Source: Actinomadura opuntiae | GTDB taxonomy: Bacteria; Actinomycetota; Actinomycetes; Streptosporangiales; Streptosporangiaceae | Assembly (NCBI RefSeq): GCF_030283205.1 | Contig: NZ_JASNWF010000017.1 | Location: forward strand, 62,001 to 126,000 | DNA: 64,000 nt | Direction: 5' to 3' | Shown here: positions 59,371 to 64,000 of the stretch, piece by piece | Position numbering within the stretch: the stretch's first letter is position 1 | How the letters are laid out: each line of letters begins with the position of its first letter | Program-made: the position numbers and the translations under genes | The notes under the pieces: generated by a model | Databases searched by the model: none | Told to the model about the DNA's origin: nothing | Seen by the model: the letters and a program-made list of their open reading frames with translations, nothing else

Positions 59371-60235
59371 GGTAGGGGAGGAGTTCGCGGAGCGCGACCG
59401 CGGCGTGCCAGGACGCGGTGCGGTGGTGGTCGTCGTTCTTGGCGGGGCTCGCGTCGTCGGAGATGCCGCGGACGACGACCCAGCCCGTGCCCGCGGACTC
59501 CTCGTGGCTCGCCTGGCCGAGCCCGCCCGCCTCCATGTCCACAGCGAGGATCTTGTCGTTGAAGGCGGCGAGATAGCGGACGACGTCGGCCTCCCGATCG
59601 GCGATCACGGCCTCGCCGGAGCCGATCGGCCCATGGTGGAACCGCGCCGTCCGGGTGGTCCCGGCCGGGTCCGTCACGGAGAACTCGCCAGGGTCGTGGT
59701 CGGTGAAGAAGGCGTTGACCGCGTGCCCGAGTTCGGCGGGGGCCTCCCGCTCCTCGCCGCGCCGGCGGGTCCCCTGTGGGGTTTCCTTCCGCAGGTCGTA
59801 GTAGACGACGCGCGTCGCGATGACGACGTCGTCCACCTTGACGGAGGAATGGATCGCGCCGCCGATCCCCGCGAGCACGATGACGTGGGGGTCGTGATGG
59901 CGGCGCAGATTCCCGTATGCCGCCATGGTGGACCGCTGGCCCTGGCCCAGCGCGCGGACCGCCGCGACGCGGACGGGGCCGCCCGCGGTGGGGACGTCGC
60001 CGGTGTAGAAGCGCAGCCCGCCGGTGGTCTCCTCATGGAGGTCCAGGGCCGTCCGGACCGCCTGGGTCTCCTCGCTGAGCAGGGTGATGACGCCGACGTC
60101 GGCGTGGCTCCCACCGGGGGCGCCGACGGCGGGCGCGGTCAGGTTGACGACCGGGTTGTCTCCGACCGCGGACGTTTCGACGTTGGTGGTGCCGCCGGTG
60201 GTCATGATGCCGCTGACCCGGTACTGCTCGTTCAT
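59324..60235 (-). CDS. Nucleoside phosphorylase-fold protein with N-terminal SAVGxN motif
   Basis: A 303-residue protein. After a 45-residue N-terminal extension it has the PNP/MTAN fold: VGVITLLSEETQAVRTALD near residue 47, HVIVLAGIGGAIHSSVKVDD near residue 115 (phosphorylase signature), GPIGSGEAVIADREADVVRY near residue 205, ILAVDMEAGGLGQ near residue 232 and the catalytic-region RGISDDAS near residue 260. Family members cleave nucleoside or SAH/MTA glycosidic bonds. The N-terminal TTNVETSAVGDNPVVNLTAP repeats a motif at the end of the upstream membrane protein. The ATG overlaps that protein's stop (ATGA), so the two are made together. Confidence 0.85.
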   Translation of the reverse strand: MNEQYRVSGIMTTGGTTNVETSAVGDNPVVNLTAPAVGAPGGSHADVGVITLLSEETQAVRTALDLHEETTGGLRFYTGDVPTAGGPVRVAAVRALGQGQRSTMAAYGNLRRHHDPHVIVLAGIGGAIHSSVKVDDVVIATRVVYYDLRKETPQGTRRRGEEREAPAELGHAVNAFFTDHDPGEFSVTDPAGTTRTARFHHGPIGSGEAVIADREADVVRYLAAFNDKILAVDMEAGGLGQASHEESAGTGWVVVRGISDDASPAKNDDHHRTASWHAAVALRELLPYLRTRRDERANPGVPA

Positions 60236-62010
60236 TTCGCCGCCTTCTGCGCGGAGGGCTGGGACGTCTGTGCGTTCTGGTTGACCTGCGCGTTGTTGCC
60301 GACCGCGGAGTTGTTGATGTCGACGCGGCCGCCCATGTTCAGCACGCTCGCGCTGATGATGGTCTCCGCCCGCTTCTCGAAGACGGAGGTGTCGACGTTG
60401 CGGGCGCGCAGGAAGTCCTTTGTCACCTGGAGGAGCCGCAGCTCGATGATCTTCATCTGGTCGAGGATGGCCGGCTCGTCGAAGGCGGCCTCCTGCCAGG
60501 TGGCCGCCGTCACCTCGCGGACGCTGAACCGCGGGGCGCTGCCGCGGACCGTGCACTTCGTGAAGGCCTCGACGTACAGGGGGAGCCGGAGGAGGACGGC
60601 GAGCGCCTGCCAGCACCGCGCGACCTCGCCGGGGAGGTCCCCCAGAGTGGACAGCGCCCCGAGGACGGCGGCCGTCCTGCCGCTCCGGGCGCGGCGCGCC
60701 GCGCGGTGGAAGCTCCTCGGCGTCCGGGTGAGGGCGCAGGCGGCGAAGTCCAGGCTGAGCGAGCGGCCCTTCAGGGTGACGCGGACGAAGACCGTGGTGA
60801 CCAGTTCGCCGGACGAGGTGACGCGCATCTCCAGGAAGTGCTGGCATTTGCCGTCGTGCGTGTTGACGACCTTGCGGCGGAAGGCGGCGTCGCCGAGTTC
60901 TGCGAGCTGCCGGCGGACCTCCGGCGCGTCCGCCTCCTCCACGTAGTACCGGTCGCTGATCCGGTAGCCCGGCAGCCTGATGGGGTCGGAACTGTGCCCA
61001 ATCGGGCGCATCATCTTGCGCAGGTGCGTGACCAGCTCGTCCGCCCGGAAGGGGGGATGGACGTATCCGCGCCGCGTCATGTCGTCGGCCTTCTTCCCCT
61101 TGGTGAGGTCGACGGTCTGCGGGCGGAGCAACTGGATGGCCAGCGGCGGAAGCCACCGGTGGACGAGCTGGCCGCTGCCGACGAAGAAGTTGGGATCGTC
61201 CCCGAAGTCGTAGAAGTCCGGTCGGCCGGTGTCGGGGTCGCGCTTGGGGGGCCGCGGCCTCCGGTAGGCGATGACGGGGTCGGTCTGCTGCACGTCGATG
61301 GCCGCCAGCCGTCGGTTGAGCTGGTCGGGCCGCAGCGGTCCGGGTTCCTGCGTGAGCACCATGGACCGGTGCCGGACGGCGGCCACCATGACCGTGACGA
61401 CGGAGCACAGCAGTAGAGGGACCACGGCCCGGACGGCCATCAGATGCAAGGGCGTGTGCTCGATGCTCGCCGACAGGACCGGCGCGGCCACGAGCAGGCC
61501 GCAGCCGTAGAGGCTCAGTTTGAGCCGTCTCGTCTGCTCGTCCAGGTCGCGTCGCGGCGGGCCTTTGATCCAGAGCCACTCCTCCCGGGGCCTCTCGTCG
61601 TTCTTCAGCCAGGGACAGAAATGGTTGACGCTCTTCCTCGTGCGGCTCCTGACGACCTCCGGCGCCAGCCGGGAGGCGTAGCCGCTCAGTGACCACAGCC
61701 CGAGCAGGCAGCCGGCGGTGATCGCGGCGGACGGGCTCTGCAGCGCCGCCAGCACGAAGACCGTGAGGACGGTCGCGTGCTGGACGGTGTCCAGCGTGAA
61801 GGCGCGCCAGGCGTGGTCGGCCACGGGGACGAGGTCGAAGCCGTAGGACGGGGCCACCGCCCGCTGGTGCGGGAGGAGAACGTGCCGGACCACCAGCGAC
61901 TGGAACCGGCGGTCGTGGTAGGCGGCGGCGCACAGCATGCGCGTGGTCTCGTCGCCGCGTTCGGTGCGGGCTGTCCGGTTCTTCGTGAACGACACCGCCG
62001 GGCTGGTCAT
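60232..62010 (-). CDS. Membrane protein with C-terminal SAVGNN motif, partner of phosphorylase
   Basis: A 592-residue protein with about four membrane helices: two near residues 75-112 (HATVLTVFVLAALQSPSAAI) and two near residues 165-210 (LMAVRAVVPLLLCSVVTVMV). A large soluble region follows (DFYDFGDDPNFFVGSGQLVH, KGRSLSLDFAACALTRTPRS), with no domain I recognise. The last 40 residues contain GGRVDINNSAVGNNAQVNQN, which matches the phosphorylase N-terminus. The ATG at 62010 has GAGGGGG upstream. Its promoter (-35 TTGACT, -10 TTAAGG) faces the divergent NrtR-like gene, and a dyad operator overlaps the -10. It is possibly a sensor or scaffold for the enzyme. Confidence 0.8.
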   Translation of the reverse strand: MTSPAVSFTKNRTARTERGDETTRMLCAAAYHDRRFQSLVVRHVLLPHQRAVAPSYGFDLVPVADHAWRAFTLDTVQHATVLTVFVLAALQSPSAAITAGCLLGLWSLSGYASRLAPEVVRSRTRKSVNHFCPWLKNDERPREEWLWIKGPPRRDLDEQTRRLKLSLYGCGLLVAAPVLSASIEHTPLHLMAVRAVVPLLLCSVVTVMVAAVRHRSMVLTQEPGPLRPDQLNRRLAAIDVQQTDPVIAYRRPRPPKRDPDTGRPDFYDFGDDPNFFVGSGQLVHRWLPPLAIQLLRPQTVDLTKGKKADDMTRRGYVHPPFRADELVTHLRKMMRPIGHSSDPIRLPGYRISDRYYVEEADAPEVRRQLAELGDAAFRRKVVNTHDGKCQHFLEMRVTSSGELVTTVFVRVTLKGRSLSLDFAACALTRTPRSFHRAARRARSGRTAAVLGALSTLGDLPGEVARCWQALAVLLRLPLYVEAFTKCTVRGSAPRFSVREVTAATWQEAAFDEPAILDQMKIIELRLLQVTKDFLRARNVDTSVFEKRAETIISASVLNMGGRVDINNSAVGNNAQVNQNAQTSQPSAQKAAK

Positions 62011-62040
62011 GACGGCCCCCTCGGCTTCCGCAGTTCAGGT

Positions 62041-62077
62041 AGGTATGACCTTAAATGGCCGGGCGGGTTAGAGTCAA
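62041..62077 (-). promoter_or_regulatory. Promoter and operator of the membrane protein/phosphorylase operon
   Basis: On the minus strand, TTGACT (62072-62077), a 17-base spacer and TTAAGG (62049-62054) form a good promoter. The dyad AGGT-ATG-ACCT at 62041-62051 overlaps the -10 and expected start site, so the divergent NrtR-like protein is the obvious candidate to bind it. Confidence 0.55.
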
Positions 62078-62099
62078 TACGACCTTTAGAGGAGGCGAG

Positions 62100-62834
62100 A
62101 TGGCTGCGGGTGTGCACGGCCGCGTCGCGGTGACCGTCGACCTGGTGATCTTCACGATCCGGTCCGACGAGCTGCACGTGCTGCTGATCGAGCGCGGCAA
62201 GGAGCCGTACCTCGGCCTTCCGGCGCTGCCGGGCGGCTACGTCCGGGAGGGGGAGACGCTGGACGACGCGGCGCGCCGGGAGCTTCGCGAGGAGACCGGG
62301 CTGGACGGTGCCGCGCTCCATCTGGAGCAGTTGCGGACCTACGGCGATCCGGACCGCGACCCGAGGGGAAGGGTCATCACGGTCGCCTATCTCGCGCTCG
62401 GCCCCGATCTGCCGGTCCCCGAGGCGGGGACCGATGCGCGAGCGGCCCGATGGGCGCCGGTCAGGGCGCTGCTCGCGGGGGAGGGCGGTCTCGCCTTCGA
62501 CCACGGCGTCATCCTGCGGGAGGCGCTGGAACGCGCGCGGTCGCAGCTCGAGTACACCACCGTCGCGGCGGCCTTCTGCCCGGAGCCGTTCACGGTGGCG
62601 CAGCTCCGGCGCGTCTACGAGGTGGTGTGGGGGGTGGCGCTGGACCCGAGCAACTTCCGGCGGAAGGTCACGCGGGCGGAGGGCTTCCTCGACGCGACGG
62701 GCGGCCGGACGGTCGCCGAGACGGGCCGTCCGGCGGCCCTGTACCGCCGGGGCCCGGCGTGGTTGCTGTCGCCGCCGCTGCTCCGCTCCGGCGAGGTGGC
62801 CAGGGCTCAGTTCTCGGCGCCCGCGCTCCGCTGA
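62100..62834 (+). CDS. NrtR-like Nudix-domain transcriptional regulator
   Basis: A 244-residue protein with a Nudix fold (residues 8-135; GLPALPGGYVREGETLDDAA, then RRELREETGL) and a C-terminal winged-helix region (residues 150-230; EPFTVAQLRRVYEVVWGVAL, SNFRRKVTRAEGFL). This is the plan of NrtR regulators, which bind ADP-ribose-type ligands and repress NAD-related operons. The ATG at 62100 follows GAGGAGG; a longer start at 62055 would include promoter sequence. It is divergent from the membrane protein/phosphorylase operon, which is probably its target. Its end overlaps the PucR gene by 28 bases. Confidence 0.85.
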   Translation: MAAGVHGRVAVTVDLVIFTIRSDELHVLLIERGKEPYLGLPALPGGYVREGETLDDAARRELREETGLDGAALHLEQLRTYGDPDRDPRGRVITVAYLALGPDLPVPEAGTDARAARWAPVRALLAGEGGLAFDHGVILREALERARSQLEYTTVAAAFCPEPFTVAQLRRVYEVVWGVALDPSNFRRKVTRAEGFLDATGGRTVAETGRPAALYRRGPAWLLSPPLLRSGEVARAQFSAPALR

Positions 62835-63925
62835 GACTCCTGGTCGATGTAGGGGGCGAGGGTGAGGGCCAGGTGGAGGGTCAGGCGGTCCTGGCCGTTG
62901 GTCAGGGTCAGGGCCGTCAGTTCCTCGATGCGGCGGAGACGGTGGTAGAGGGTCTGGCGGTGGATGTTGAGGGCCTGGGCTGTCTTCTGGACGTTGCCCG
63001 CTTGGTCCAGGTAGGTGCGGGCGGTGAGGGCCAGGTCGGGGTGGGCGAGGAGGCGCTCGGTTCCTGGGGTTTGCGTCGTTTGGGTGAGTGCTTCGTCGCC
63101 GGCGGCTCTGAGGAGGCGCAGGACGCCGAGGGACGTCCAGTCGCGGGTCTCGCCGGCGGCGGCGGTGCGGGCGGCGACGCGGGCGCGCAGCCAGCCCTCG
63201 TGGACGGTCTCCAGCGTGGGGCAGGGCGAGAAGAAGCCCGCGCGGACGGGCGTGGTGCGCTCCTCCAGCAGGCGGCGGGCCCGGTCGACGACCGTGCGCG
63301 GGGACGCCGACGCCGGGATCACCAGGACGTGGTCGCGCTGCCAGACCGTGGTCAGGACGGAGTGGGGGAGCAGCCACGGGTTCAGCGGGTCGGTGCTCGG
63401 CGTGCGCAGGACGGCGACGGCGAGCGGCGGGTCGGGGACGCCGGCCTCGGCGAGCTCGTTGGCGGCCTGCGCGCGGACGTCCGGCTGGGTCGAGAGGAGG
63501 TCGGCGACCTTCCAGCCGAGGTCGTCGCGCTCGCGGGCCTGGCGGGCCATCAGGAGGCCGGCGCGCTCGCAGAGGGGCATGGCGCGGGCGGAGTCGGTGA
63601 TGCGCTCCTGGTCGTCCAGCAGCCAGAGGTAGCCGTAGGTGACGTTGTTCCAGCGGACGGGCAGGCAGAGCCGGCCGAGCTGGCCGAGGGAGTGGTCGGC
63701 GGGGATGCGCACGGGCCCTGTGGCGCGGGCGATGCCGTAGGACTCGAAGCGGGTGCGGACGGCCTCGGTCGCGCGGCGGTGCAGGATCGAGTCCATCCGG
63801 ACGGGGTCGATCGTGTCGCCGTGCGCGGCGTAGGCGACGAGGTGGAAGTCGCGGTCCTCCAGGGTCGCCGGGGCGCCGAGGAGGTCGGCGGCGAGTTCCA
63901 CGATCTCTTGAAGGTCAGGGGCCAT
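62807..63925 (-). CDS. PucR family transcriptional regulator
   Basis: A 372-residue regulator. Residues 1-150 form a PAS/GAF-like sensor (ATLEDRDFHLVAYAAHGDTI), the middle is a GGDEF-like linker, and the C-terminal helix-turn-helix (residues 310-360) carries TYLDQAGNVQKTAQALNIHR QTLYHRLRRIEEL, the signature of PucR/CdaR proteins. These often activate catabolic operons. It is divergent from a gene that starts at the window edge (63989); PucR genes beside proline-catabolism genes are common in actinobacteria. Confidence 0.88.
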   Translation of the reverse strand: MAPDLQEIVELAADLLGAPATLEDRDFHLVAYAAHGDTIDPVRMDSILHRRATEAVRTRFESYGIARATGPVRIPADHSLGQLGRLCLPVRWNNVTYGYLWLLDDQERITDSARAMPLCERAGLLMARQARERDDLGWKVADLLSTQPDVRAQAANELAEAGVPDPPLAVAVLRTPSTDPLNPWLLPHSVLTTVWQRDHVLVIPASASPRTVVDRARRLLEERTTPVRAGFFSPCPTLETVHEGWLRARVAARTAAAGETRDWTSLGVLRLLRAAGDEALTQTTQTPGTERLLAHPDLALTARTYLDQAGNVQKTAQALNIHRQTLYHRLRRIEELTALTLTNGQDRLTLHLALTLAPYIDQESQRSAGAEN

Positions 63926-63988
63926 GTGACATCTGTATGAAGAGGCAGCGGGATGAAAGTGGCATTTGACTATACGAGATGAGGTGCC

Positions 63989-64000
63989 ATGGCTCCTAAC
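63989..64000 (+). CDS. Start of a gene cut by the window edge
   Basis: ATG followed by codons for Ala-Pro-Asn, with GATGAGG upstream and a TATACG -10-like word at 63971-63976. Only four codons are present, so no product can be named. By context with a divergent PucR regulator, a catabolic gene is plausible. Confidence 0.35.

Overview
The window is very GC-rich, strongly third-position-biased DNA with densely packed genes. It carries several families that together point to an actinobacterium: a WhiB7 regulator with an AT-hook, mycoredoxin, UvrD2 with an HRDC tail, AdnAB, a MoeZ-type ThiF-rhodanese fusion, Ku/LigD end joining, mycosin-like S8 proteases and an IdeR/DmdR-type iron box. A member of the Streptosporangiales or Thermomonosporaceae is my guess. 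I cannot confirm the genus from sequence alone.

Layout. (1) 1-12 kb is mixed housekeeping: a TetR regulator, an acidic small protein, a flavin disulfide reductase-like protein lacking one redox cysteine, a split LigD polymerase/ligase pair divergent from Ku, an SGNH hydrolase, an MMPL exporter with a divergent TetR, MoeZ and a CsbD-like protein. (2) 12-17 kb is a tandemly duplicated two-gene module, a membrane-anchored cysteine-bearing partner followed by a mycosin-like subtilase, running into an alkyltransferase-like repair gene. (3) 17.2-23.8 kb is adnA-adnB. (4) 23.8-37.3 kb is an accessory block: a methyltransferase, a small gene flanked by two LexA-type boxes, an acyl-CoA ligase, a DinB/MDMPI protein, an iron-regulated NRPS-independent siderophore operon with vibrioferrin-type architecture, HD and DUF4031 proteins, a solo TnpB element and an M20 peptidase. 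(5) 37.3-55.5 kb resumes a conserved actinobacterial neighbourhood: nudC, mrx1, uvrD2, thioesterase, whiB7 with its attenuated leader, an ABC1 kinase, enoyl-CoA hydratase, a DUF45-type peptidase, a DUF2342 zincin operon, an epimerase, UPF0182, PPA1309, moaE, a PDZ-Lon protease and initiator tRNA. (6) 55.7-64 kb holds a PP2C phosphatase and an acyl-CoA synthetase. It then has a membrane protein plus nucleoside phosphorylase operon divergent from an NrtR-like Nudix regulator, and finally a PucR regulator.

From memory, the order of ATL, adnA, adnB, nudC, mrx1, uvrD2, whiB7, ABC1, zincin, PDZ protease and UPF0182 resembles the Rv3193c-Rv3204 region of Mycobacterium tuberculosis. The accessory block lies between adnB and nudC.

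The candidate for a little-described system is the operon at 59.3-62.0 kb. The C-terminus of the four-helix membrane protein and the N-terminus of the adjacent phosphorylase-fold enzyme carry the same short motif (GGxx[DN][IV]xxSAVG[ND]Nxx VN). That arrangement is reminiscent of amyloid or templating motifs that pair a sensor with an effector. Other points of interest are the whiB7 leader, the vibrioferrin-like cluster, the duplicated protease modules and the SOS-boxed small gene. Start codons were chosen by Shine-Dalgarno position and overlaps. No database search was possible.
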